Below, one piece after another: positions 40,158-49,792 of a DNA stretch of 64,000 nucleotides. Under the pieces are notes generated by a model that was not told the origin of the DNA, searched no databases, and saw only the letters and a list, made by a program, of their open reading frames with translations. Source of the stretch: an uncultured Bacilli bacterium (GTDB lineage: Bacteria > Bacillota_I > Bacilli_A > RF39 > UBA660). Both the position numbers and the translations under genes were made by a program. The first letter of the stretch is position 1. Every line of letters begins with the position of its first letter. The DNA lies in assembly GCA_934162285.1 (NCBI GenBank), contig CAKPHY010000004.1:3335-67334 (forward strand), written 5' to 3'.

Positions 40158-42005
40158 ATGTTTGAAAGGATAGGTAATTTAGAAACAGAAGAAAAAATCC
40201 ACAGATATTTTTCTTACCTTAAATATGCTTTAATCGGCATTTCAATAATTATCTTGTATTTCTTAATTCGTAATTTTATTCATACCTATAGTGATACTGA
40301 AAAAGAAATGATTGAACTTGCTAAAAATTACATTAAAGATAATAATATCGCTATAAGTGGTGATTACTATATAGCTTTAGGTGATTTAGGTGAGGTTGAA
40401 GGTGCGGAACTATGCTATAACACCAGTGGCGTTATTGTTACTAAAAATAAGAATAAGTTAAACTTTCAAACATACTTAAAATGTATTGATCATGAAACAA
40501 CAATTGTTAAAAACAAAGAAAAATATATCACTTTGAGTGGTGACACCATCACTATATTAAATGCTGGTGAAATTTATGAAGAAAAAGGTTTTTACACTGA
40601 AGATGATGTTGAAGTAAAAACAACAGGAACAGTTTCTCGAGAACCAGGTATTTATACAATAACTTATGATGTTTATATAGATGGTAAAAAGAAAGAGACT
40701 CTTTACCGTAAAGTAATTGTAACCAAATATGATAAAAATGCTACCAATAGTGGGGTTAAAAATGTTGACATTCCAAGCTTAACATTGTTAGGAAACTCAA
40801 CAATGATTCTTGAAAAAAATGAAAGATTTTATGAACCAGGTTATAAAGCTGTCGATTATAAAGATGGTAAAATCAGTCGTCAAGTTGAAGTAAGTGGTAA
40901 AGTTGATAGCAGTAAAACTGGTATTTACATTGTCAATTATTCGGTTACTAATTCTCGTAGCAAAAAAGTTACAAAAACACGTGTAGTAAGAGTAGTAGAA
41001 GAAAAAAGCGATCTAGTAATTGATCATAAAATTGAAAAATTATCGTCAGGATTTGTTGTTAATTTAAAAATAACAGGAAGTGGCTATAAACAAACGATTT
41101 TACCGGATGGTAGTAAAACAAGTAATACTGTTTTTAGCTATCCTATCAAAAGTAATGGCATATATTCTTTTGCTGTTTATGATGTTGAAGGTAATGTCAA
41201 TGTTCGTGAAGTTGATGTCAATGATATTGATATTACAGGACCGACTGGAAACTGTATCGCCAATGTTAATTCAAATAAAACGGCTGTTGTAATTAATGCA
41301 ACCGATAAAAGTGGTATTAGTGGCTATAACTTTATTGTTGATGGCGTTGCTTCTAATTTCATTTCGAGTTTATCATATGAAACAGCAGCAACTGGAATTA
41401 AAGTTATAGGTCAAGTAAAAGATACATATGGAAATGTAACTACTATGACTTGTCAAGTGAATGATATTTCTAGGACAGTAGGTACAATGACCAATGGCGT
41501 TATGAATATTCCTCTTTATTTACAATACAACTATACAACACCAATCTATTGGGGAACTCAAGGAAAAACTTCCACAGTAAAAAGATCCGGATGTGGACCA
41601 ACTTCCGTTTCAATGATTATTACTTACTTTACAGGCAATGTTAGTCAAAATCCTCAATTCCTATTTGAGTGGTTAAATAGTTTAAATTATTACCATGGAG
41701 CTGGTTTCGGGCAAGCAGCTTTAACGAAGGCTGCTAAAAAATATGGTGTCACTTGTACATGGCGTGGATTAAATGAAGAACAATTGAAAGCTACTATTTT
41801 AGCAGGTAATCCAATAATTGCTTTCATGGGACCTGGTGCTTTCACCAGTGGTGGTCATTATATAGTTTTAAAAGGTGTAACAAGTGATGGGAAGATCCTA
41901 GTAAATGATCCTAATAGTGAAAAAAGAAGTAAACAAGCCTGGGATCCTAAAATAATACTAAGCCAAAGTGTAACTAATGTTCCTTTTGCTGTATGCCATT
42001 TGTAA
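40158..42005 (+). CDS. Membrane-anchored Ig-stalk protein with C39-like cysteine peptidase domain
   Basis: 615 residues. Cytoplasmic tip, membrane helix (about 24-43), a conserved two-Cys domain (GAELCYNTSGVIVTKN ... YLKC), DUF5011-type Ig domains (DTITILNAGEIYEEKGF; TMILEKNERFYEPGYKAVDY), another Ig-like segment, and a C-terminal peptidase_C39_2 domain with C479 in SGCGPTS, H567 in GGHYIVL and Asp in NDPNS, a full papain-type triad. It probably acts outside the cell on wall or secreted peptides. It shares its stalk with the next two genes. Confidence 0.85.
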   Translation: MFERIGNLETEEKIHRYFSYLKYALIGISIIILYFLIRNFIHTYSDTEKEMIELAKNYIKDNNIAISGDYYIALGDLGEVEGAELCYNTSGVIVTKNKNKLNFQTYLKCIDHETTIVKNKEKYITLSGDTITILNAGEIYEEKGFYTEDDVEVKTTGTVSREPGIYTITYDVYIDGKKKETLYRKVIVTKYDKNATNSGVKNVDIPSLTLLGNSTMILEKNERFYEPGYKAVDYKDGKISRQVEVSGKVDSSKTGIYIVNYSVTNSRSKKVTKTRVVRVVEEKSDLVIDHKIEKLSSGFVVNLKITGSGYKQTILPDGSKTSNTVFSYPIKSNGIYSFAVYDVEGNVNVREVDVNDIDITGPTGNCIANVNSNKTAVVINATDKSGISGYNFIVDGVASNFISSLSYETAATGIKVIGQVKDTYGNVTTMTCQVNDISRTVGTMTNGVMNIPLYLQYNYTTPIYWGTQGKTSTVKRSGCGPTSVSMIITYFTGNVSQNPQFLFEWLNSLNYYHGAGFGQAALTKAAKKYGVTCTWRGLNEEQLKATILAGNPIIAFMGPGAFTSGGHYIVLKGVTSDGKILVNDPNSEKRSKQAWDPKIILSQSVTNVPFAVCHL

Positions 42006-42025
42006 AAAGATAAAAGGGTGGTAAT

Positions 42026-43906
42026 ATGAATACTCTAGAACGTGAAGAAAGAATTCAAAACATAATCAAATATGGAAAATATGTTGTTTTGATAGTAATA
42101 ATTGGCATAATAGCCTTGATTATAATAAATTCCAAACAAAGTTATAGCAAAATAGAAAAGACTTTGATCGAAGCAGCTCAAAAATATGTAGCAGACAACA
42201 AGATTCAAGTTAATGATACGACATACATTGAAATTACTAAACTAGGCGAAATAGAAGGAACCGAATTATGTAGTAAAGCAAGTGGGGTTTCTGTAACTAA
42301 TGAAAATGGTAAATTTAAGTATAAAGCATTTTTAAGCTGTAATAATTATCAAAGCAAAGTTTCAACAGCAAATACCAAATATATAATTTTAACTGGTGGC
42401 GATGTAATAACTCTTAATAAAGGCGAAGTTTTTAATGATCCTTTATATACATTAAAAAAAGAAGCTGAAGTTATCATATCGGGTAAAGTTTTGACAACAC
42501 CAGGAATATATACTATAAGTTATGCTGCCTATGTAGATAACGAATTGAAAGAAACTGTTTATCGTAAAGTAATAGTAAGTGAAAACGATAAAGCGAGCAA
42601 TATCAGTGGTTTAGTCAATGAAGTTGATCCCATTATTACATTACTTGGTGATAAAAATATGACAATATCACTTAATTCTCGATATAAAGAACCTGGATAT
42701 AAAGCTATTGATTATGTTGATGGCAAAATAAGTAGAAGTGTCGACGTTACTGGTAAAGTAAATACCAGTCAAGTTGGTACTTATCCAATTACTTATAAAG
42801 TAACTAATTCCAGGGGCAGAACAGCAATAGTTCAAAGATTTGTTAAGATAATCAAAGAAACAAGTAATTTAAATATTTCCTTGAGTCAAAACAATGAAGA
42901 AGTATCAGCAACAACCGAATTAAACCTTGAAATAATTGGAGAAGATTATAGCTATACAATCATTCCCGACGGTACTAAGTGTATTATGAAAAATTGCAGT
43001 TATACTGTTAAAAATAATGGCACATATACTTTTAAAATATATGATATTAGAGGGAATGAGTTTATTAAAGAAATAGAAGTTTCTAATATAGATAATACTC
43101 CACCAGCAGGCTCGTGCAGTGCTCTTATCCGTGGTAATAATACAGAAGTGGAAGTAAATGCCAGCGATAACAAAGGAATAGCAAGTTATACTTATATACT
43201 AGATGGAGTAGAAGCATCAAAATCAAGCGACAACACTTACAAAGTTAGTAAAAAATCCAGTAAGGTGACAGTTAAAGTAACGGATATCGCTGGTAACGAA
43301 GCAAATCTAACATGTTCTGTTACTGTTAAAGAAGAAACGATTGTTCCTGTAAGAACAAGTGGTAGTACCTCTGTTAAAGATGTAGATGAATATTTAGTTG
43401 TTGATACTAAAAACGATGTTATATCCTTAGCTAATTATGTTGAGGGAAGAGTTTCGCAAAATACGCCTCCAGGCTATCCTGACATGTGTTTATCGTTTGC
43501 ATATTATCACGCTTACAAATTGTATAATGGTGACCCTTTAAGTAGTATGACTGCTGTTGAAGGGGCAAAATATCATTATGGCTCATTTTTTACTGGAGTA
43601 AAAAATGATAGTAAACAAGAAATACTTAAAGTCGTTTATGAACAAATAAAGCAAGGTAGACCATGCATATTACATGTAAATGGTAATACATCTGGAACAT
43701 CGCGCCATTATGTAACCGTTGTCGGTTATAAAAAAACAGTTACATCGGGAGAAACAATGAGTGAAACAGACTTACTAATAATTGATTCATACGATGGTAA
43801 ACTAGAAAGAATGGATAAAGAAGGTTCACGTTTTATGATATCTGGTTATGATACAGGACGTAAAGGTAATAAAGCTTATGGCTATCAAGTATATATATTA
43901 AAATAA
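42026..43906 (+). CDS. Membrane-anchored Ig-stalk protein with divergent papain-fold domain
   Basis: 626 residues, same plan as its neighbours: membrane helix (18-36), two-Cys domain (GTELCSKASGVSVTNE ... FLSC), DUF5011 repeats (DVITLNKGEVFNDPLY; MTISLNSRYKEPGYKAIDY), an Ig-like segment with two Cys, then a C-terminal domain with C488 in DMCLSFAYYHAY, H561 in RHYVTVVGY and Asp in IIDSYDG. This looks like a C39-like cysteine peptidase or transglutaminase-type papain fold, but differs from the domain in the previous gene. GGGTGGT ribosome site, 20 bases after the previous stop. A terminator follows. Confidence 0.78.
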   Translation: MNTLEREERIQNIIKYGKYVVLIVIIGIIALIIINSKQSYSKIEKTLIEAAQKYVADNKIQVNDTTYIEITKLGEIEGTELCSKASGVSVTNENGKFKYKAFLSCNNYQSKVSTANTKYIILTGGDVITLNKGEVFNDPLYTLKKEAEVIISGKVLTTPGIYTISYAAYVDNELKETVYRKVIVSENDKASNISGLVNEVDPIITLLGDKNMTISLNSRYKEPGYKAIDYVDGKISRSVDVTGKVNTSQVGTYPITYKVTNSRGRTAIVQRFVKIIKETSNLNISLSQNNEEVSATTELNLEIIGEDYSYTIIPDGTKCIMKNCSYTVKNNGTYTFKIYDIRGNEFIKEIEVSNIDNTPPAGSCSALIRGNNTEVEVNASDNKGIASYTYILDGVEASKSSDNTYKVSKKSSKVTVKVTDIAGNEANLTCSVTVKEETIVPVRTSGSTSVKDVDEYLVVDTKNDVISLANYVEGRVSQNTPPGYPDMCLSFAYYHAYKLYNGDPLSSMTAVEGAKYHYGSFFTGVKNDSKQEILKVVYEQIKQGRPCILHVNGNTSGTSRHYVTVVGYKKTVTSGETMSETDLLIIDSYDGKLERMDKEGSRFMISGYDTGRKGNKAYGYQVYILK

Positions 43907-43926
43907 AACTCCATTGGAGTTTTTTT
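43907..43926 (+). terminator. Terminator between the second and third Ig-stalk genes
   Basis: ACTCC / GGAGT stem, ATT loop, eight T residues; the next gene has its own extended -10 (TGC-TATAAT, 43932-43937). Confidence 0.8.
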
Positions 43927-43952
43927 TATGCTATAATTAAAATGGTGATAAA

Positions 43953-45908
43953 ATGGATGGTTTTTACTTACAAGAAAACTTAGAAAAAATAAAAAAATAT
44001 ATTATTTATTTCTTTATCTTAGTAGGAATTATTATAGTAGTTTTTATAGCTTTAAGGCTATTTGAAAACCCTTATAAAAATTCAGAAAAACTTGCTATAA
44101 AAGCTGCTGAAGTTTATGTAAAAAAAAATAATATAGTTGTAACAAGTGAGATATATATCCCCTTAGAAAAACTACCATCCATTGATAATACCGATTTATG
44201 CAAAACTTCGAGTGGAGTAATTGTAACCAATGAAAAAGGAAAATTAAATTATCAAGCTTATTTAAAATGTGATGACTATGAAACTAAGATTGTTAATAAC
44301 AAAGGAAAAATAATTGAATTAGTAGGGGATCCTGTAATCATTTTAAATAATGGTGAACTATTTAAAGATCCTTTATATATTTTAAAAGATGAAGCTCGTG
44401 TCGAAATAGTATCTAATGTAACAACCAAACCAGGAATTTATACTGTAAAATATTGTGCATATGTTGAAGACAAATTACAAGAAATAATAGAAAGAAGAGT
44501 AATAGTAAGTGAAAGTGATAAAGAAAAAACTATTACCGGTTTAATAAATAAAGAAGTGCCTGTTTTAAAATTAATTGGGGACAAAAATATTTATTTGAGT
44601 TTGAATTCCAAATATAAAGAACCCGGTTATAAAGCTTACGATTATAAAGATGGCAAAATAAGTAGAAATGTTGAAGTAACAGGTAAAGTTGATAGCACTA
44701 AGATAGGAACATATACTATAACTTATAAAGTGACCAATTCTAGAGGGGCAACTGTTATTGAAACACGAAATGTAAGTATCCTGCAAAAAAAAGCTAATTT
44801 TGATATTGATTTAAAAAGTTCTTTTGTAGAAGATAAAACCACTATAACTTTAAGCATAAATGGTAATGATTATAACTATAGTATTGATCCTATGGGAAAT
44901 AAGTGCGTTTTTAAAACTTGCACTACTGAAGTAAAAACCAATGGAACTTACAAATTTAGAATATATGATATTTATGGAAATGAATATATCCGTGAAATAG
45001 AAATAGATGGAATTGATGATCAAGCTCCAACGGGGATATGTACAGCAACAGTGACTAGTAAAAAAAGTACAATTGTAATATCAGCTAGTGATAATAAAGG
45101 AATTGGTAGTTATACTTATATAATTGATGGATCACGTATTGAAAATCAAAAAACTAATGTTTATGAAGTTGCTAAAGAAATAAAAACTGCCAGTGTTGAA
45201 GTTAAAGATATATCAGGGAATACTACTAAGTTAGCATGTGATATTGAAAATAAAAAAGTAACAAGTGATATGTCATCTGTTACTATGGCAACTACAACAT
45301 TTCCATGCCAAGCTGGTTCTAATCAGGCTTTAAATGCTGCCCTAAAAGCTAAAGTAAATGCCGCTGGGCGTAAAACTAGAGCTGGAGTTGTCGCAGCTGC
45401 TACCTATTTAGCAGCCGACTTAGGATATCGCATCGAATATTTCTGGGCTGGTAAATATGATTATGAAGGTTTAAATTCTAAATGGGGTTGTGAAATGAAG
45501 TGGTGGGATCGTAAAGTTTGTAGTCAAAAATCATCAGGAGATACTTGCTTGTATGGAATGGATTGTACAGGATTTACTAAATGGGCATTTGTAAATGCCG
45601 GCTTTGATGCCAATCTGATTCCAAGAAGTAGACAACAAAGTAGTAACTGGGGAACAGTAAAACCAGCATATTTTACTTTTGATAGTCCTTCAAAAGTGGA
45701 ACCACAACCAGGTGACATTTTATATACACCAGGACATGTAGGTCTTATAATTGGTGTTGACGATAAACTCATCAAATTGGCTCAATTGACTCCAAGATCT
45801 TTAAGTATCGATTTTATTTATAAAGATACTGGCAAAAGCGTAGACAACAAAACTAACTTTTCAGGCTTTGTTGCTTTAGATGAATTCTATCAAGCATATG
45901 GCGAATAG
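43953..45908 (+). CDS. Membrane-anchored Ig-stalk protein with NlpC/P60-like endopeptidase domain
   Basis: 651 residues. Membrane helix (16-35), two-Cys domain (NTDLCKTSSGVIVTNE ... YLKC), DUF5011 repeats (DPVIILNNGELFKDPLY; IYLSLNSKYKEPGYKAYDY), Ig-like segment, and a C-terminal NlpC/P60 domain with C538 in MDCTGFTKWAF and H595 in PGHVGLIIGV, preceded by a Cys-rich insert (GCEMKWWDRKVCSQ). NlpC/P60 enzymes cleave gamma-D-Glu-diamino acid bonds in peptidoglycan. Own short-leader promoter; the next gene starts 9 bases after the stop. Confidence 0.85.
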   Translation: MDGFYLQENLEKIKKYIIYFFILVGIIIVVFIALRLFENPYKNSEKLAIKAAEVYVKKNNIVVTSEIYIPLEKLPSIDNTDLCKTSSGVIVTNEKGKLNYQAYLKCDDYETKIVNNKGKIIELVGDPVIILNNGELFKDPLYILKDEARVEIVSNVTTKPGIYTVKYCAYVEDKLQEIIERRVIVSESDKEKTITGLINKEVPVLKLIGDKNIYLSLNSKYKEPGYKAYDYKDGKISRNVEVTGKVDSTKIGTYTITYKVTNSRGATVIETRNVSILQKKANFDIDLKSSFVEDKTTITLSINGNDYNYSIDPMGNKCVFKTCTTEVKTNGTYKFRIYDIYGNEYIREIEIDGIDDQAPTGICTATVTSKKSTIVISASDNKGIGSYTYIIDGSRIENQKTNVYEVAKEIKTASVEVKDISGNTTKLACDIENKKVTSDMSSVTMATTTFPCQAGSNQALNAALKAKVNAAGRKTRAGVVAAATYLAADLGYRIEYFWAGKYDYEGLNSKWGCEMKWWDRKVCSQKSSGDTCLYGMDCTGFTKWAFVNAGFDANLIPRSRQQSSNWGTVKPAYFTFDSPSKVEPQPGDILYTPGHVGLIIGVDDKLIKLAQLTPRSLSIDFIYKDTGKSVDNKTNFSGFVALDEFYQAYGE

Positions 45909-45917
45909 GAGAATAAC

Positions 45918-47144
45918 ATGATTAAAACTGTAAAAATAACCGATTTTGACTATCAAGGAAGAGGTGTAGCAAGGATCGATGATAAAGTAACATTTATCAG
46001 AGGAGCACTTTTAGATGAAATAGTCGAAATAGAAATAACTAAAACATCAAAAAAGTTTGATGAAGCAAAAACTATCAAAGTAATTAAAAAAAATAATTCA
46101 AGAGTAACAGCACCATGTCCATATTATGAAAGATGTGGTGGTTGTGATTTAATGCATATGAATTACAATGGAGCATTAAAATTTAAAGAAAATAAAGTAA
46201 AAAATACAATAAAAAAATTTGCTAACATAGAAACAACTATTAAACCAATAATTCCAGCTGAAGAAATACTTAACTATCGAAATAAAGTAACGTTTAAAGT
46301 CAAAAATAAAAAGATAGGTTATTATAAAAAAGAAAGCAATGAATTTATAGAAATAAATAATTGTTTAATATGCGATAATTTAGAACAAACATTAAAAGAA
46401 ATAAAAAAATGCGATTTAAAAGATGTATCTGAAATAATAATAAGATCATCTAAAAATTTGTTAGAAAAAATGCTTATATTTAAAGCAACTAAAGATTTAG
46501 ATACAAGTAAATTAAAAGGTTTTGATTCTATATATTTATTAAAAAATAATCAATATATCTTAAAATCAGGTAATAAAAATATAATTGAAATTATGAAAAA
46601 TTTTCAATTTTGTATTTCACCAGAAGCTTTCTTTCAAGTAAATACTAATCAAGCAATAAAACTATATGATAAAGTTTTAGAATATGCCGATCCCAAAGAA
46701 AATGAAACCATTTTAGATCTTTATTCCGGAACTGGAACCATTGGTTTATACTTAAGCAAAAAAGCTAAAAAAATTATAGGTATTGAAATCAACGAAGAAG
46801 CGATTAAGGATGCCAATTCTAACAAAGAAAAAAATAATATTAAAAACGCTACTTTTTATGCATTAAATGCCAATCAATTCTTAAGTAAAATCAAAGAAAA
46901 AATTGATACAGTTATAGTAGATCCTCCAAGAGGTGGTCTAGATACAAAAACAATCAATTCCATTTTAAAAATACATCCTAATAAAATAGTCTATGTTTCA
47001 TGTGATGTTTCAACTTTAGCAAGAGATTTAAAAATATTAAGTGAAAACTATAACGTTCAAGAAATAACCCCTGTTGATATGTTTCCCAATACTTGTCACG
47101 TTGAATGTGTTTCAGTACTACATCGAAAAAGTCTTGAAAAATAA
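45918..47144 (+). CDS. rlmD: 23S rRNA (uracil-5-)-methyltransferase, RlmCD/RumA family
   Basis: 408 residues. N-terminal TRAM domain (KITDFDYQGRGVARIDDKVT), 4Fe-4S cluster cysteines (CPYYERCGGCDLMHM plus a later NCLIC), and a methyltransferase domain: ILDLYSGTGTIGLYLSK, VIVDPPRGGLD, and the catalytic Cys region KIVYVSCDVSTLARDL. It makes 5-methyluridine in 23S rRNA (positions 747/1939 in model species); which site is not decidable here. Length fits RlmD, and Bacillus-type RlmCD is slightly longer. The gene end lies in its terminator. Confidence 0.9.
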   Translation: MIKTVKITDFDYQGRGVARIDDKVTFIRGALLDEIVEIEITKTSKKFDEAKTIKVIKKNNSRVTAPCPYYERCGGCDLMHMNYNGALKFKENKVKNTIKKFANIETTIKPIIPAEEILNYRNKVTFKVKNKKIGYYKKESNEFIEINNCLICDNLEQTLKEIKKCDLKDVSEIIIRSSKNLLEKMLIFKATKDLDTSKLKGFDSIYLLKNNQYILKSGNKNIIEIMKNFQFCISPEAFFQVNTNQAIKLYDKVLEYADPKENETILDLYSGTGTIGLYLSKKAKKIIGIEINEEAIKDANSNKEKNNIKNATFYALNANQFLSKIKEKIDTVIVDPPRGGLDTKTINSILKIHPNKIVYVSCDVSTLARDLKILSENYNVQEITPVDMFPNTCHVECVSVLHRKSLEK

Positions 47145-47152
47145 GGCTTTTT
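47126..47152 (+). terminator. Terminator overlapping the end of the methyltransferase gene
   Basis: AAAAAGTCTT / AAGGCTTTTT stem (one G-T pair), loop containing the stop codon. Confidence 0.75.
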
Positions 47153-47313
47153 GTTCTTTGCTCAAACTAAAAAAATGATATTTTAAATAGAATTTATGTA
47201 AAAAAATTAAAAATAATCAAAAGGTTGTCTTAGTATGATATATACACGACGTTGGGATAAGTGGTATATGAAAACATATGCTACTTAATATGTTTTAAAG
47301 GTGATGATAAAAT

Positions 47314-47726
47314 ATGAATGAAAGCAATATATTGTTATATGAAACTGATGAAGGTAAAATTAATGTAGATGTAATATTAAAAGATGAACCAATATGGTTA
47401 ACTCAAAAGAGTATGAGTGAACTTTTTGATGTTAATGTACCTGCAATTAATAAGCATTTAAATAATATATATGAAGAGAAAGAACTTGATAAAAATTCAA
47501 CTATTTCCAAAATGGAATGGTTCGAAAAGAAGGAAATAGGAATGTTAATCGAGAATTAGGATTTTATAATTTGGATGCTATTATTGCAGTTGGATACAGA
47601 GTTAATTCTAAGAAAGCAACAAAATTTAGAATTTGGGCTACAAAAATATTAAAAGATTATATGATTAAGGGGTTTGTAATTGATGTTGATAAAATGAAAG
47701 TGGTAACTTATGATGAAGATAAATGA
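47314..47726 (+). pseudogene. Broken RhuM-family gene
   Basis: The first frame (47314-47559) reads LYETDEGKINVDVILKDEPI, WLTQKSMSELFDVN and INKHLNNIYEEKELDKNSTI. The homologous continuation (NRELGFYNLDAIIAVGYRVN, SKKATKFRIWATKILKDYMI) lies in a different frame from about 47530. This is the RhuM virulence-type/Fic-associated family split by a frameshift. It is also cut short after KGFVIDVDKMK (full-length RhuM continues about 200 residues), where the next gene begins. Such genes are often in mobile or defence-linked regions. The preceding 170 bases hold nothing recognised. Confidence 0.8.
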
Positions 47727-48360
47727 TTTAAACCAAGAATATGATAAATTACAATTACAATATGGAGCAAAAGAATTAACATCTATATATAATGGCGGAT
47801 GTACTGATAATCCACGCTTTTGCTTTGTTTTTATGAATCCTACAGGTAGAAATATTGCTTCAGATCCTAATTGGAAAGGAAGAAGATCACCTTGGATAGG
47901 AACTAAAAACATCTGGAAACTATTTTATAGAATAGGACTATTAAGTGAAGATTTATATAAAGATATCATGATAAAAAAGCCCCAAGAATGGGATGAACAT
48001 TTTGCTGATTTAGTATATGCTGATATTGAAAAACATAAGTGCTTTATAACTAACTTAGGAAAATGTACTCAAATAGATGCTCGCGTATTACCAAATTCAG
48101 TTTATAATCAATATTTAGATTTATTATGTAAAGAAATTGAAATAATTAATCCTAAAGTCATCATAACCTTTGGAAATCAAGTAAGTTCAATTTTTTTAAG
48201 TAAAAATATATCTGTATCTCAATGTAGAAAACAAAGTTTTACTAAAAACATAGCCGTTAAAGAATATAAAGTGTATCCTGTTTATTATCCAATTGGCAAT
48301 GGCATGATGAATATAGAAAAGGCAATAGAAGATTTAACTTACATTATTAACGAAAATTAA
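47710..48360 (+). CDS. Uracil-DNA glycosylase superfamily protein
   Basis: 216 residues. FCFVFMNPTGRNIAS, the GRRSPWIGTKNIW block, CFITNLGKCTQIDARVLPNS and IINPKVIITFGNQVSSIFL fit the alpha/beta fold of the UDG superfamily (motifs equivalent to GExPG, NxxKCRPP and PkvIvtLG). The usual C-terminal HPS is replaced by YYPIGNG, so catalysis is uncertain. It starts inside the end of the broken RhuM frame. Confidence 0.62.
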   Translation: MMKINDLNQEYDKLQLQYGAKELTSIYNGGCTDNPRFCFVFMNPTGRNIASDPNWKGRRSPWIGTKNIWKLFYRIGLLSEDLYKDIMIKKPQEWDEHFADLVYADIEKHKCFITNLGKCTQIDARVLPNSVYNQYLDLLCKEIEIINPKVIITFGNQVSSIFLSKNISVSQCRKQSFTKNIAVKEYKVYPVYYPIGNGMMNIEKAIEDLTYIINEN

Positions 48361-48378
48361 GTTAAAAGTGAGGAAAAA

Positions 48379-48967
48379 ATGAAAAAAATATTATTAGGTG
48401 AATCAATTGTAAGTCAATTTGTGCAAGTATTACCAATCACAATTATTATTGCCGTTTTATATGCTATTTTTAGAATCAAATATTTAAAAAATAAAGAAAT
48501 CAATTATCGAAAAGAAGCATTATATTTAATATTTATTTGTTATATAGTAGGTTTATTTAATTTAGTACTAGTACCAAGTAATTTTTGGATCATAACTTGG
48601 AATAATATATTTTATGGTTATGGTGAAAATCCCTTTGAAGGAATGTTTGATTTTTCCTACAGTTTTGTTCCTACATTGTATAGAGTTATTAAAGGTGAAC
48701 TAATTATTGGTAGTTGGGTAAAAACAATGCTAATAGGAAATATTTTAATGTTTATACCTATGGGAATATTTTTAGCATTATGTTTTAAAAAAATAAATAA
48801 TAAAAATATATCTCTTTATGCTATTTTAATTACTATTATCATTGAATTCACAACTTATAATTGGTAGAAGTTGTGATATTGATGATCTAATAATGAATTC
48901 TTTGGGAATTTTAATTGGTTATTTTATATCTAATTTAATTTTGAAAATAAAAAAGAAAAAAATATAG
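48379..48967 (+). pseudogene. VanZ-like membrane protein gene with 2-base frameshift
   Basis: The first frame (to 48867) has four to five membrane segments with VanZ features (FNLVLVPSNFW, FSYSFVPTLYRVI, GNILMFIPMGIFLAL) and ends prematurely after LITIIIEFTTYNW. In the +2 frame the expected VanZ ending continues: IIGRSCDIDDLIMNSLGILI, GYFISNLILKIKKKK, stop at 48965-48967. Restoring a CA after GAATTCACA would rejoin them (EFTQLIIGRSCDIDD). Hence a recent 2-base deletion in an ACACAA run, or a sequencing error. Confidence 0.8.
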
Positions 48968-48980
48968 AAAGAAGGTTTTA

Positions 48981-49298
48981 ATGATTAAACAAACAGCAGG
49001 ACGCGAAGCTTTAGGAGAATTTGCACCAAATTTTGCTCATTATAATGACGACATTTTATTTGGCGAAAACTGGAATGATGACTCTATTGATTTAAAAACA
49101 AGATGCATAATTACAGTGGTGGCATTAATGTCGAGTGGAATAACCGATAACTCTTTAAAATATTATTTAGAAAATGCTAAAAAAAATGGTGTAACTAAAG
49201 AAGAAATGGCTGGTATTATTACTCATACAGCTTTTTATGTCGGTTGGCCTAAAGGCTGGGCAGTATTTAATTTAGCAAAAGAAGTTTATAAAGATTGA
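48981..49298 (+). CDS. Carboxymuconolactone decarboxylase family protein
   Basis: 105 residues. KQTAGREALGEFAPNFAHYN, DLKTRCIITVVALMSSGITD and GIITHTAFYVGWPKGWAVFN match the CMD/AhpD-like fold. The AhpD CxxC is absent, so it is not a peroxidase of that type; the exact substrate is unknown. The adjacent MerR remnant is a usual neighbour of this subfamily. AGAAGG ribosome site. Confidence 0.85.
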   Translation: MIKQTAGREALGEFAPNFAHYNDDILFGENWNDDSIDLKTRCIITVVALMSSGITDNSLKYYLENAKKNGVTKEEMAGIITHTAFYVGWPKGWAVFNLAKEVYKD

Positions 49299-49318
49299 AT
49301 ATACCAAAAAATGATGGC

Positions 49319-49625
49319 TTAATTGTCATCATTTTCTGTTTTAATTAAATAACTAAAATATTTTTTCTTACCAGATAGAACATCTTTATAAAAATTTTGT
49401 TTCCAGTGAACAAAATTAATCTCTTTTTCAATTTACTGTTTCTTATATTCTAATTCATGAAGTTTAGTATCTAAAATATCTTGTCTTTCAGGTATAGAAG
49501 ATTCACCTTTTAAATATAAATCCAAATATTCTTTCATTTCTACAATACTCATCCCACAATTTTTTAGACAAGATAGACTTTTAATCCAGTTAATATCGTT
49601 ATCATCAAATACCCGGTAGTTACTT
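49319..49625 (-). pseudogene. Remnant of a MerR-family regulator
   Basis: Minus-strand sequence encodes SNYRVFDDNDINWIKSLSCL, KNCGMSIVEMKEYLDLYLKG and ESSIPERQDILDTKLHELEY, then an in-frame TAA after KKQ, then IEKEINFVHWKQNFYKDVLS to a stop at 49319. The N-terminal helix-turn-helix (first about 35 residues) is missing upstream of about 49625. It has both a truncation and a nonsense codon. From 49626 to 49771 only A/T-rich DNA without recognisable features is seen. Confidence 0.8.
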
Positions 49626-49771
49626 TTAATTTTTGATATATTAAATACTGAAGATATTTTAGAAAATATAAAAAAATAAAAAATGAAATATAGTTTACAA
49701 TCAATTCAAAAATAACTAAAGAGATAAATCTTTTTTCGTTTCTTTTTCATAAGGTAAACCTAAAATTTTGG

Positions 49772-49777
49772 TATAAT
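49772..49777 (+). promoter_or_regulatory. Extended -10 of the DUF4186 gene
   Basis: TGG-TATAAT, then AGGTGAT and the ATG at 49793: leader of about ten bases. Confidence 0.5.
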
Positions 49778-49792
49778 AAAATAGGTGATAAT

